Positions 7,564 through 14,361 of a DNA stretch of 18,117 nucleotides are shown piece after piece (positions within the stretch are counted from its first letter, which is position 1; each line of letters starts with the position of its first letter). A program made the position numbers and the translations under genes. The notes beneath the pieces are model-generated. The model saw only the letters and a list, made by a program, of their open reading frames with translations. It was not told the origin of the DNA and did not search any database. Source of the stretch: Clostridia bacterium (lineage in GTDB: Bacteria > Bacillota > Clostridia > TANB77 > CAG-508); contig CAAECB010000045.1 of assembly GCA_900754285.1 (NCBI GenBank), forward strand, positions 1 to 18,117, written 5' to 3'.

Positions 7564-7665
7564 ATTTTTAGGGAAATTATTTTATAATTTATTACAAATG
7601 CTAATAAAAAAGACATAGAATTAATAGAAAGAAAAAACGGCAAAAAAATGGAGAATGGATAGTAA
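7564..7665 (+). pseudogene. Decayed fragment of a second fic gene
   Basis: Two blocks match the intact fic gene upstream. Bases 7564-7604 match 6033-6074 (fic codons 251-265) with a few substitutions and one deletion. Bases 7620-7665 match 6285-6331 (codons 335 to near the end) almost perfectly, with one base lost from an A run. The 210 bp that should separate them are missing. The fragment starts one base past the HEPN stop codon. It is a degraded copy with an internal deletion and codes for nothing. It shows that fic was once duplicated around, or replaced beside, the HEPN gene. Confidence 0.75.
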
Positions 7666-7685
7666 ATTAGTAATTGTATTATATA

Positions 7686-7819
7686 AAAAGTGTGGAAAAG
7701 ACTGTTATTAGTCAAATTCCACACTTTTCCAATTGTGCCACAAAATCATAAAAAAGTGGCACAATTGTTAATTTACATCTGTGCTAAAAATTATATGTTT
7801 TATAGCACAATTGTAAATT
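7686..7819. repeat. Array of three back-to-back stem-loops
   Basis: Hairpin 1 has arms AAAAGTGTGGAA (7686-7697) and TTCCACACTTTT (7717-7728) with an inner GACT/AGTC. Hairpin 2 has arms CAATTGTGCCAC (7730-7741) and GTGGCACAATTG (7756-7767). Hairpin 3 has AATTTACA (7770-7777) plus TGTGCTA (7780-7786), pairing with TAGCACA (7803-7809) plus TGTAAATT (7812-7819). Only 1-2 nt separate them. Hairpin 3 is followed by a T run on the + strand and ends 2 nt from the stop of the minus-strand gene. The position between convergent genes suits bidirectional termination, but three perfect stems is more than a terminator needs. A transposon end or structured RNA is possible. Confidence 0.8.
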
Positions 7820-7821
7820 TT

Positions 7822-8118
7822 TTATTCTTTAAAACATCCCATAACCAACTGAGAACCATCCACAAACCCATTTCTATAATACTTCTTATTCCAATAATCC
7901 AGATACCTCATAAAATCATCATACAACTTATCAAGTTGAGACTGAACAAACTGTTTATTATCCTTAGAAACAGTACGCAAAATCCTCTCGCAAAACTTAT
8001 CAAAATTCAAGCCATGCTTATAATCCTCATCAGAAAGCTGACAAAGCAAAGTCTCTTCTCTATATTCTAACCATTCTTTCAAAATATCATCATCATTAAC
8101 TTCTCTAAAATTAACCAT
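7822..8118 (-). CDS. Small protein translationally coupled to TnpV
   Basis: This 98-residue protein, rich in acidic and aromatic residues, begins MVNFREVNDDDILKEW and ends YYRNGFVDGSQLVMGCFKE. I do not recognise a named domain. No membrane span or signal peptide is seen and the pattern suggests a small helical cytoplasmic protein. The ATG at 8118 is chosen over one at 8151 because AGGAGG (minus strand, 8133-8128) lies 9 nt ahead of it and overlaps the tnpV stop codon, which implies coupled translation. Genes of this size often accompany tnpV in clostridial mobile elements, so an accessory role in that element, or a defence-avoidance cargo, is likely. A C-terminal motif resembling YYxxGFxDGxxL is common in such small element-borne proteins. 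Confidence 0.7.
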   Translation of the reverse strand: MVNFREVNDDDILKEWLEYREETLLCQLSDEDYKHGLNFDKFCERILRTVSKDNKQFVQSQLDKLYDDFMRYLDYWNKKYYRNGFVDGSQLVMGCFKE

Positions 8119-8131
8119 ATCTAAAATCCTC

Positions 8132-8488
8132 CTACACATATATAATTTCATTCAAAACAATTTCTTCAGCCATATTTTTAAAATTATTCATAGCCTGAAC
8201 CCACTCCATTTGATGATGTTTTTTCAACAACTCATTAACATTTTCATCCTCTGCAAAGCCTTTTATAAGTAAATTAACCTTATTACTAGCATCACTATCT
8301 ATATCTAACAAATGTTGCTTCAAAGTACCACTGATAAGTAATTCAGTATAAAGAGTTATATCAAAATTCTTTAAATAATTTAACCTTAATCTTCCATACT
8401 TTCCAATATGCCCATCAGGCTGTTTAGGCAAACACAAATCAGGAATAAAATAATCTCCTTCTCTATGATAAGTAATCTTATTATTCAT
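8132..8488 (-). CDS. tnpV: TnpV-family transposon-encoded protein
   Basis: The 118-residue protein matches the TnpV family of Tn4451-type clostridial elements: ITYHREGDYFIPDL at the start, then IGKYGRLRLNYLK, LYTELLISGTL, and the end QMEWVQAMNNFKNMAEEIVLNEIIY. TnpV is thought to be a small DNA-binding, excisionase-like accessory protein. Length and both ends are complete. GGAGG lies 7 nt upstream on the minus strand. No TnpX large serine recombinase, TnpY or TnpZ is visible, so this is either an isolated remnant or the edge of an element that has lost its recombinase. It is the first gene of a two-gene unit, and three direct repeats lie 25 bp upstream of its start. It is read opposite to every other gene in the window. 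Confidence 0.9.
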   Translation of the reverse strand: MNNKITYHREGDYFIPDLCLPKQPDGHIGKYGRLRLNYLKNFDITLYTELLISGTLKQHLLDIDSDASNKVNLLIKGFAEDENVNELLKKHHQMEWVQAMNNFKNMAEEIVLNEIIYV

Positions 8489-8524
8489 ATCAAAACCTCC
8501 AAAATAAAATTTAGGTTTCCCATT

Positions 8525-8600
8525 CTAAATTTGCGATAAAAAACACAAACTAAATTAGCAATAAAAACTACAAACTAATTTTGCAATAAAAAATCACAAA
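8525..8600. repeat. Three tandem 25-26 bp repeats upstream of tnpV
   Basis: Units 8525-8549, 8550-8574 and 8575-8600 share the pattern CTAAwTTtGCrATAAAAA followed by a CACAAA-like end, each differing at a few positions. They sit in the tnpV upstream region with no spacer between units. Direct repeats of this kind are typical binding arrays for excisionase-like proteins, so TnpV itself may bind them. They may also include the tnpV promoter region. Confidence 0.7.
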
Positions 8601-8626
8601 ACATATCTAAAATCTGTCAAAACCAC

Positions 8627-8702
8627 TTGGGGAAAAGTTGGGGAAAAACGCCTCAAAAAAGTTCAAAAAAATACACAAATGTTCTAAAAACCATTTCCCC
8701 AA
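8627..8702. repeat. TTGGGGAAAA direct and inverted copies
   Basis: TTGGGGAAAA occurs at 8627-8636 and again at 8638-8647, and its complement TTTCCCCAA at 8694-8702. These G-runs stand out in very AT-rich DNA. They lie between the tnpV repeats and the point where base composition changes, so they could be recombinase sites or part of an element end. No gene overlaps them. Confidence 0.5.
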
Positions 8703-9087
8703 TTTTTATTGAAATATCAGCTAAAACCATTGATTTCACTAAATTACATAAACGTTTCAAGCACATCTCATGACCCGAAGGCCAAAACAAAAAACACAAA
8801 ACAAAAGAAAAAAGGGCAATAAATAAAATAACAAGAACCATTATTAGTAAACAACATAACCGCAAAAACAAAAAGACAAAAAAGAAACGCAAAAAACAAC
8901 AAAAAAATATTGAGAAAAACGAAAAAATATGATATAAATAAAAAAGAAAAAAGCACAACATAAAAAATAAAAAGTAACACAAAAACGCAAAGCAAAGAAT
9001 ACAAAAAAGCACAATAAAAAAAGACTGCACAGTAACTCAAAATATGCAATAGAAAATCACAAAAAAATAAAAAGGAAAGAAAAAGCA
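8703..9087. other. Gene-free stretch containing a composition breakpoint
   Basis: No supportable gene lies here on either strand; the minus-strand open frames are Phe/Leu/Cys-rich artefacts of T-rich sequence. Up to about 8760 the DNA has A and T in similar amounts. From about 8765 onward the + strand is mostly A and C with few T. A comparatively GC-rich word, CTCATGACCCGAAGGCC (8767-8783), sits at the change. The A-rich part leads into the next gene, whose weak GGA-type ribosome site is near 9073-9076. Confidence 0.6.
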
Positions 9088-9573
9088 ATGAAAAATCAAG
9101 AATATATAGAATACACATATAGGCACAGAAAAATAGTAAACTATCTAGCAGAAAAATACATAAAAAAAGACAAAGAAGAAAAAATAAAACAAATCAAAGA
9201 ACATGACATAGACAAAATATACATGTACTTATTCTACGAAAAAAAAGAAGTATCAAAAATACACAGAGAGATATCAAAGCACCACCAAAACGAAAAGGAA
9301 AAAGCAGAAGCAGACTATGAAGAAATGGCGCTAGACTGGGAAAGTGCAAGATACACAAAAGAAGACAAGCCACTAAATGCATATGACACGCTATACAAAT
9401 ACTATCCAGAACTAGAAAAACAAATATTACCAATACTAAAAGAATGGGGAATAGCGCACAGCAATATGCCAAAAGACAAAGAAGTAGAAGAATATGCAAA
9501 GAAAATAAGGAGCACAACAATAGAAGAAATAAAAGAAGCAATAAAAAAAGACTTAGAAGAAAGATTACAATAA
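9088..9573 (+). CDS. Small HD-like protein of unknown function
   Basis: This 161-residue protein is highly charged and helical, without signal peptide or membrane span. It has a run of possible metal ligands: EHDIDK (38-43), then HREISKHH (59-66), and later ADYEEMALDWESARYT (75-90) and DKPLNAYDTL (93-102). The spacing HD...H...HH...D recalls small HD-like phosphohydrolase-type proteins, some grouped as DUF5662-like and frequent in gut Firmicutes and their phages. That link is from memory and weak. Start: ATG at 9088 with AAAGGAAAG about 11-19 nt upstream. It is A-rich and T-poor like the genes to its right, not like the island to its left, so it appears to belong with the resident DNA. A hairpin element follows 42 bp later. 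Confidence 0.8.
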   Translation: MKNQEYIEYTYRHRKIVNYLAEKYIKKDKEEKIKQIKEHDIDKIYMYLFYEKKEVSKIHREISKHHQNEKEKAEADYEEMALDWESARYTKEDKPLNAYDTLYKYYPELEKQILPILKEWGIAHSNMPKDKEVEEYAKKIRSTTIEEIKEAIKKDLEERLQ

Positions 9574-9614
9574 AAAATACCACTAGATATTTTAATAATA
9601 CTAATGCGCCTGCT

Positions 9615-9662
9615 TTTATTATATTCTAGGAAAGTCCTCTGAACTTCCTAGAATATAATAAA
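9615..9662. repeat. 18-bp perfect hairpin; copy 1 of a dispersed element
   Basis: Bases 9615-9632 and 9645-9662 are perfect reverse complements (core ATTCTAGGAA / TTCCTAGAAT) around a 12-nt loop. A related sequence sits at 12117-12148 with the same core and the same AAAGTYCTC loop start. There is no following T run, so it is a repeat element rather than a standard terminator, although it may stop transcription after the small HD-like gene. Confidence 0.75.
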
Positions 9663-9827
9663 TGACAATACACAGAAATTTGCAAAGCAAATATCGTGCG
9701 CGAACAAAGACGTGAACTCTAAAATGTTCTAATAAGTGCTAATGTTATTAATGTCCGCTTTTGTTCTATAAAAAAACAAAACAAAAAAGGCAGGCAAACA
9801 TAAAATTCTAAGCAAAGGAGGAAAAAA
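9663..9827 (+). promoter_or_regulatory. Leader region of the bile salt hydrolase gene
   Basis: No gene is seen. The stretch holds a small hairpin ATTTGC-AAA-GCAAAT (9678-9692), the GC-rich word TCGTGCGCGA (9694-9703), and an A-rich leader ending in AAAGGAGG just before the bsh ATG. No promoter with two good boxes could be assigned with confidence. Confidence 0.4.
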
Positions 9828-10802
9828 ATGTGTACAGCAGCAACATATAAAACAAAAGACTTCTATTTTGGAAGAACACTAGACTATGAATTCTCATATG
9901 GAAACGAAATAACAATAACACCAAGAAATTACGAAATAAAATTCAGTGAATCAAAGCCAATAAAAAGCCATTATGCAATAATAGGAATGGCATATGTAGC
10001 AGAAAACTACCCATTATATTATGACGCCATAAACGAAAAAGGCTTAGGGATAGCAGGATTAAACTTTGTCGGAAACGCAAAATACAACAAAAGCCAACAA
10101 GGAAGAAGCAACATAGCACAATATGAATTCATACCATGGATATTAAGCCAAAGTGCAACAGTAGAAGAAGCCAAAAAACAAATAGAAAACATAAATATCA
10201 CAGACACACAATTTAACAGTCAATTACCAGCAGCACAATTGCATTGGATAATAGCAGACAGTAAAGAAGCAATAACAGTAGAAGCGGTACAAGAAGGAAT
10301 AAAAATATATGAAAATCCAGTAGGAATCCTAACAAACAATCCAACATTTGACAAGCAAATGTTTACACTAAGCAAATATAGAAGCTTATCAGCCAAAAGC
10401 AAAGAAAACACATTTAGCAAAGGACTAGACTTAAAAGAATATAGCAGAGGAATGGGAACAATAGGATTGCCAGGAGACTTAACATCAGAATCCAGATTTG
10501 TCAGAGCAGCATTTGTAAAAATGAACTCAATATCAGGAGAAAGCGAAAAAGAAAGTGTAAGCCAATTCTTTCATATATTAAACTCAGTAGAACAACCACG
10601 AGGATGCTGTGAACTAGAAAACCAAAAATACGAAATAACAATATATACTTCATGCTGTAATGCAAGTAAAGGAATATATTATTACACAACATATGACAAT
10701 CATCAAATAACAGCAATAGACATGCATAAAGAAAATCTGAACAGCGAAGAATTAATAAGATACACACCAATAACAGAAGAACAAATAAACCAGCAAAACT
10801 AA
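9828..10802 (+). CDS. bsh: Bile salt hydrolase (choloylglycine hydrolase family)
   Basis: The enzyme cleaves glycine or taurine from conjugated bile salts (EC 3.5.1.24) and is an Ntn hydrolase in which Met1 is removed to free Cys2. Here C2 is followed by the family's FGRTLDYE (R16, D19), GLGIAGLNF (72-80, N79), the TNNPTF motif (169-174) with the catalytic Asn, GMGTIGLPGDLTS (208-220) and SRFVRA (222-227, R223). All catalytic residues are present. The 324-residue length is normal and there is no signal peptide, consistent with a cytoplasmic enzyme. Strong AAAGGAGG lies 8 nt upstream. Penicillin V acylases share the fold; the intact GLNF and TNNPTF pattern favours bile salts. It stands alone without a visible bile transporter and shares the A-rich composition of its right-hand neighbours. 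It is the best evidence for an intestinal host. Confidence 0.95.
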   Translation: MCTAATYKTKDFYFGRTLDYEFSYGNEITITPRNYEIKFSESKPIKSHYAIIGMAYVAENYPLYYDAINEKGLGIAGLNFVGNAKYNKSQQGRSNIAQYEFIPWILSQSATVEEAKKQIENINITDTQFNSQLPAAQLHWIIADSKEAITVEAVQEGIKIYENPVGILTNNPTFDKQMFTLSKYRSLSAKSKENTFSKGLDLKEYSRGMGTIGLPGDLTSESRFVRAAFVKMNSISGESEKESVSQFFHILNSVEQPRGCCELENQKYEITIYTSCCNASKGIYYYTTYDNHQITAIDMHKENLNSEELIRYTPITEEQINQQN

Positions 10803-11051
10803 AACAGCCTCAGCACATTAAAAAATATAAAATAGAAATAATCTTACAAAATGGCGCATTCTAAGTAAAAAAATCAGAAATAAACAATTTTGCAAAATAT
10901 AACATCTAAGTTCAAAAAGAAATCAAAAAGCAACAATTTCATAAATTAGCAGATTCTAACCACACAAATAAAATAGTAAAATCGCCAAAAAGTGAATAAA
11001 AAGCAAGAAAAGAGGCAAATTAAAAATAAAAAAGAAAAGGAGAGACTAAAG
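10803..11051. other. A-rich gap between bsh and the membrane protein gene
   Basis: No gene is supported. A 12-bp palindrome ATTTTGCAAAAT lies near 10889-10900 and the word CATTCTAAG near 10857. The words CATTCTAA and TTTGCAA also recur in other gaps of this half of the window. The end of the gap holds the AAAGGAG ribosome site of the next gene. Confidence 0.4.
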
Positions 11052-11810
11052 ATGGGCAAAAACAAAAAAGAACAAATAAAAAAGGAAGAAGAAAAAAACA
11101 TAAAAAAAGAGGAAAAAGAAGTAACAAATACAGAACAAGAAACAGCAGTATTAGAAGAACAAAGAGAAGAAAATCAAGAAAGCAAAAATGAATCAAACCA
11201 AGAAATCCGTAAGGAAGAAGAAAGTAATAACAAAGTAATAGTGCCAGAGAAAAAAGAAGAAAGTAATAACAAAGAAACAGTACCAGAGAAAAAAGAAGAA
11301 AAAAATAACAAAGAAACAGCACCAGAAAATCAAGAAGAAAAGACCCCAAAAGAAACAGAAAAAAATGTTGAAGATGCAGAAGAAGAAGAAAACATCAAAG
11401 AAAAAATAGCCAAAATAAAGAAAATCAAAGCAAAAAAAGGAATCAGAAATGTAGGAATAGTAATAATAGCAATAATAATAATCTTCATACTAGTGTTAAT
11501 ACTAGATAAAAGCCAACACACATTTAATGGACAAGTATTAAAACTAGTAGGAATAACAGAACAAAAAACAGAAGAAGCAAAAGAAAAACAAGAAAGCAAA
11601 GAAGAAAAAAAGCAAAAAGAAAAAGCAGTAAAAGTAGCACAAGAAAAATTCAAAGAATTAGGAGAAAAAGTCAAAAAAGAAGAACTAGAAGTATTAAAAA
11701 TCAAAAGAAAAGGAGAATACTATTACTATATATCAGCAAAAGATAATACAGTAGAAGTAAGAATAACAGACAACAAAATAACAAGAGTAAACAGCGTACC
11801 AGTAGAATAA
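11052..11810 (+). CDS. Lys/Glu-rich single-pass membrane protein
   Basis: The 252-residue product begins with about 128 residues made mostly of Lys, Glu, Asn and Gln, probably disordered or coiled-coil and cytoplasmic. It includes three 13-residue repeats (EESNNKxxxPEKK type, residues 56-94). One hydrophobic helix follows (133-152, NVGIVIIAIIIIFILVLILD). The outer part has another K/E/Q coil (about 171-200) and a compact C-terminus with GEYYYYISAKDNTVEVRI (221-238), a beta-rich pattern reminiscent of small PepSY-like or lipoprotein tails. ATG 11052 is chosen because AAAGGAG lies 10 nt upstream; an in-frame GTG at 10992 lacks one. The function is not recognised. A type II membrane orientation is likely from the lysines before the helix. 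The gene's last codons lie inside the first unit of a 64-bp tandem repeat. Confidence 0.8.
   Translation: MGKNKKEQIKKEEEKNIKKEEKEVTNTEQETAVLEEQREENQESKNESNQEIRKEEESNNKVIVPEKKEESNNKETVPEKKEEKNNKETAPENQEEKTPKETEKNVEDAEEEENIKEKIAKIKKIKAKKGIRNVGIVIIAIIIIFILVLILDKSQHTFNGQVLKLVGITEQKTEEAKEKQESKEEKKQKEKAVKVAQEKFKELGEKVKKEELEVLKIKRKGEYYYYISAKDNTVEVRITDNKITRVNSVPVE
11217..11333 (+). repeat. Three in-frame 39-bp repeats
   Basis: Units 11217-11255, 11256-11294 and 11295-11333 encode EESNNKVIVPEKK, EESNNKETVPEKK and EEKNNKETAPENQ. They are direct, contiguous and in frame, and can expand or shrink without breaking the gene. The third unit has diverged most. Confidence 0.85.
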
Positions 11811-11957
11811 TATACACATTAGCTAATGGGAGGCACCAACAGCAGGAGCATCTTCAAATCAGCCAGTAGAATAATACACACATTAGCTAATGGGAGGCAC
11901 CAACGGCAGGAGCATCTTCAAATCAGCCAGTAGAATAATATACACATTAGCTAATGG
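11799..11957 (+). repeat. 64-bp tandem repeat that duplicates a gene end
   Basis: Units 11799-11862 and 11863-11926 differ at only a few positions; a third, partial unit of 31 bp covers 11927-11957. Each starts CCAGTAGAATAA, which in unit 1 is the last three codons and stop of the membrane-protein gene. Each full unit also contains the palindrome ATTAGCTAAT and GGGAGGCACC. In one frame a unit reads EAPTAGASSNQPVE and then stop, so it looks like a relic of another C-terminus. Just after, GATTACG (11957-11963) pairs with CGTAATC (11982-11988). Confidence 0.85.
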
Positions 11958-12087
11958 ATTACGGTGCATCTTTAGTTGTATCGTAATCGAAGTAGAAGAA
12001 AAGAATATGCAATCAGTTAATGCAATACCTAATCAAGCACATACTAATTCCAAAATGGTAGAGAAACAAGTATATATATAATATATT

Positions 12088-12114
12088 AAAGTAGCAGAAA
12101 ATGCTACTTTTTTT
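12088..12114 (+). terminator. Rho-independent terminator
   Basis: AAAGTAGCA (12088-12096), a five-base loop, TGCTACTTT (12102-12110) and a run of seven T to 12114 make a textbook intrinsic terminator on the + strand. It lies 278 bp after the membrane-protein stop. The 64-bp repeats and the stretch up to here are therefore probably transcribed as a 3' UTR. Confidence 0.9.
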
Positions 12115-12116
12115 GC

Positions 12117-12148
12117 ATTCTAAGAAAGTTCTCCAAATTTCCTAGAAT
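12117..12148. repeat. Copy 2 of the dispersed hairpin element
   Basis: ATTCTAAGAAA (12117-12127) and TTTCCTAGAAT (12138-12148) pair with one mismatch around a 10-nt loop. Sequence and loop follow the element at 9615-9662 (shared consensus ATTCTArGAAAGTyCTC), and both continue into an AATGNCAA word on the right. It starts three bases after the terminator's T run. Confidence 0.65.
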
Positions 12149-12589
12149 ATAGAAAATGCCAACCATTTTAATTTAACCACACAAAGTAAAAATAAAATTT
12201 TATATTCAAAAGAAAAATCTCCAAGTCACGATAATATGAAAATAACAAAAAATAAAAAATAAAAAGCAAACAAAAGCAGAAAATCCCTAAGAAAAACGCC
12301 CCAAAAATAAAACAAATGTAATAAAGATGTAAACAAAATGACAAAAACAAGGTAAAGGTAGAAAATCCGTAAAAAGAAAAGCCAAAAAAGCAAGAAGGCA
12401 CAAATTGACACCAAACGACAAATAAGATAAAGTAAAAATATAAGACAAAAGGAAGAAATGCGTCAAAAAACAGAAAAAAGAGGCGAAAACAATACTAAAA
12501 GCCACAAAGCAAATCGCCAAAACAAAAGTCAAAAATGGTGAAAAAACAAACAAAAGAAACAAAAAATCTGGGAAAAGGAGGAAAAGCAA
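12149..12589. other. Long A-rich, T-poor gap upstream of the dockerin-like protein
   Basis: About 440 bases without a gene: all + frames are cut often by TAA, and the minus-strand open frames are Phe/Leu-rich artefacts. No hairpin or clear promoter was found. The last bases hold AAAGGAGG ahead of the next ATG. It may be a long unstructured 5' leader. Confidence 0.5.
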
Positions 12590-14200
12590 ATGCTAAAAGA
12601 AAAGCTAAAAAAAGCAATAGCACAAATACTAGTAATAATAGCAATAGCAATGGCAACAATAATAAACATACCAGCAGGAAAAGTATATGCAAGCACTCTA
12701 GAACCAGCAAATGACCAAAAAATAGAATACAGAGCAATATCACAAGAAGTTGTAAACGGAAAAAAGCAGTTAATAATAGAAATAAGAATAAGAAAACTAA
12801 AATTCAAAGGAATAGACTTAAGATTACAATATAATACAGCCCTCTTAACACCATCAAACATAGAAACAAACGCAGCAATAAACGTAAATGACGCAGACGG
12901 AATACCAAGCAACTTTACATATATAAACGGATTCGAAAAATATATGGACATGTTAGAAATAGAAGGAACGACAGGCGAGCTAAGAATGGTATACTCAATA
13001 CTAGGAGAAGACGAAAGAACAGGAACAAACGATTATTATAAAGAAGAAACAGCAAACCAGCCAATAGTAGAAATAACAGACGAAGCAATAATAGGAAAAA
13101 TAAGTTTCCAAATGAAAGATGGAATAGAAATAACAACAGACGATATAAAACTAAAAACAGGAAGCACATCACCAACAACAGGAATAAAAGTAGTAACAAG
13201 CGAATCAAACAACTATCAAGCACAATCACTATTTGAATTTACATTAGATTTAAAATCAAAAAATGCAAATCTAAAAAAGATAGAAATAAGTAATGGAAAC
13301 AATGAAGAAGGAAACTACAGAAATTACGACTTAAATCCAACATTTGACAAAGACACATTAGAATATGAAACGAAAATATTAGAATATGTAGACAGTGTAG
13401 ATTTAAAAATGCAAACAGAAGACGCAAAATCAACAATAAAAATAAAATATCCAAAAAAAGACGAGAACGGAAAAACAGAAAAAGACAGTAACGGAGACAT
13501 AGTATATGAAGAAAAACAAATAACAGACACGAGTCAAGAGATACAAGAAAAAATAGGACTAAATGAATTAGGAGAAGAAGAAACAATAATAGAAATCACA
13601 GTAACAGCAGAAAAGCAAGAAATACAAAAAACATACAAAATACATATAAAAAGGCCATATGGAAAAATAAAAGGAAAAATACAACTAGGAGATGGGCTAA
13701 AAGAAAGTATGGATGGATCATATGGAATAACAATGAATTATGCAGCGGACTTAAGAATATACAAGCAAGGCCAAGTAAATTGGGACGACATCATACCAGG
13801 AAATCTCTCATTAGATGATGTAGACAGCGAACAAACAGAAAAAACAACAAAATCAGATGATGACGGAAACTACGAAATATATGTAATCCCAGGAAAATAT
13901 GATTTCTATGCAGAAAGGCAAGGCTTCCTAGCAGACATAACAACAAAAATAACAATAAATGAAAATGACGAAATAGACTTAGGAACCAAAATACTATACG
14001 AAGGAGACGCAGACAGAAGCGGAATTATAGACTTAAACGACACAATAGAAATAGTAAACAGTATGGGAGCAAGTGAAGGAGACAGCACATATTCAGAAAG
14101 ATACGACTTTGGACAAAAAGGATATGTATCATTAGATGATATGGTAAGTGTAGTAGGAAACCTATATAAAACAATAAAAATACAAGAATACACAGGTTAA
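12590..14200 (+). CDS. Secreted multidomain protein with cohesin-like head and dockerin-like tail
   Basis: This 536-residue exported protein has a Sec signal peptide (1-35: KEKLKKAIAQ, hydrophobic 11-29, then VYAS). Residues about 45-205 look like a cohesin-type beta sandwich (IRKLKFKGIDLRLQYNTALL). Residues 225-355 resemble a cadherin-like beta-sandwich (TFDKDTLEYE 251-260, ending YKIHIKRPYG). Residues 358-468 look like a carboxypeptidase-regulatory or SpaA-like fold (GKIKGKIQLG ... DDDGNYEIYVIPGKYDF). The end (471-531) is dockerin-like: GDADRSGIIDLND gives a full Ca-binding loop (D473, D475, S477, D481, D484), and a weaker second loop is DFGQKGYVSLDD. Dockerins bind cohesins, so the protein may dock on a cell-surface partner such as the adhesin downstream. 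AAGGAGG precedes the ATG. The domain calls are by pattern only; no sortase motif is seen. Confidence 0.8.
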   Translation: MLKEKLKKAIAQILVIIAIAMATIINIPAGKVYASTLEPANDQKIEYRAISQEVVNGKKQLIIEIRIRKLKFKGIDLRLQYNTALLTPSNIETNAAINVNDADGIPSNFTYINGFEKYMDMLEIEGTTGELRMVYSILGEDERTGTNDYYKEETANQPIVEITDEAIIGKISFQMKDGIEITTDDIKLKTGSTSPTTGIKVVTSESNNYQAQSLFEFTLDLKSKNANLKKIEISNGNNEEGNYRNYDLNPTFDKDTLEYETKILEYVDSVDLKMQTEDAKSTIKIKYPKKDENGKTEKDSNGDIVYEEKQITDTSQEIQEKIGLNELGEEETIIEITVTAEKQEIQKTYKIHIKRPYGKIKGKIQLGDGLKESMDGSYGITMNYAADLRIYKQGQVNWDDIIPGNLSLDDVDSEQTEKTTKSDDDGNYEIYVIPGKYDFYAERQGFLADITTKITINENDEIDLGTKILYEGDADRSGIIDLNDTIEIVNSMGASEGDSTYSERYDFGQKGYVSLDDMVSVVGNLYKTIKIQEYTG

Positions 14201-14361
14201 CCATAGAAACAAGCAAATGACTCAAACATTCAATCAAACAAAAAGTGTCAATAACCCAAACGGCACTACAACCAAAAAAGCAAACAAAAAAACAATCAAA
14301 AGAGAAAACAAAAAATAACAAAAGAAAAATAAAAAAGAAAATAAAAGAAGGAGAAAGAGAT
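14201..14361. other. A-rich gap with RBS before the giant adhesin gene
   Basis: No gene, terminator or hairpin is evident between the two exported-protein genes. The gap is very A-rich and ends in GAAGGAGA about 7 nt before the ATG at 14362. Absence of a terminator allows co-transcription of the two genes. Confidence 0.5.

Noticed and set aside
7690..8070. 126-codon + strand frame opposite the small minus-strand gene
   Set aside because: It runs through the hairpin array and the antisense of a gene with good start signals; composition is not protein-like.
8119..8151. Earlier ATG for the small gene after tnpV
   Set aside because: It would overlap tnpV by 20 bases without a ribosome site; the ATG at 8118 has AGGAGG at a good distance.
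10992..11051. GTG start for the Lys/Glu-rich membrane protein adding 20 residues
   Set aside because: No ribosome site precedes it, whereas AAAGGAG stands 10 nt before the ATG at 11052.
11799..11957. CRISPR array
   Set aside because: Units are contiguous 64-bp repeats without unique spacers, and no cas gene is present.
11890..12081. 63-codon + strand frame starting MGGTNGRS
   Set aside because: It begins inside the 64-bp tandem repeat, has no ribosome site, and reads through a hairpin into the region before the terminator; best seen as 3' UTR.
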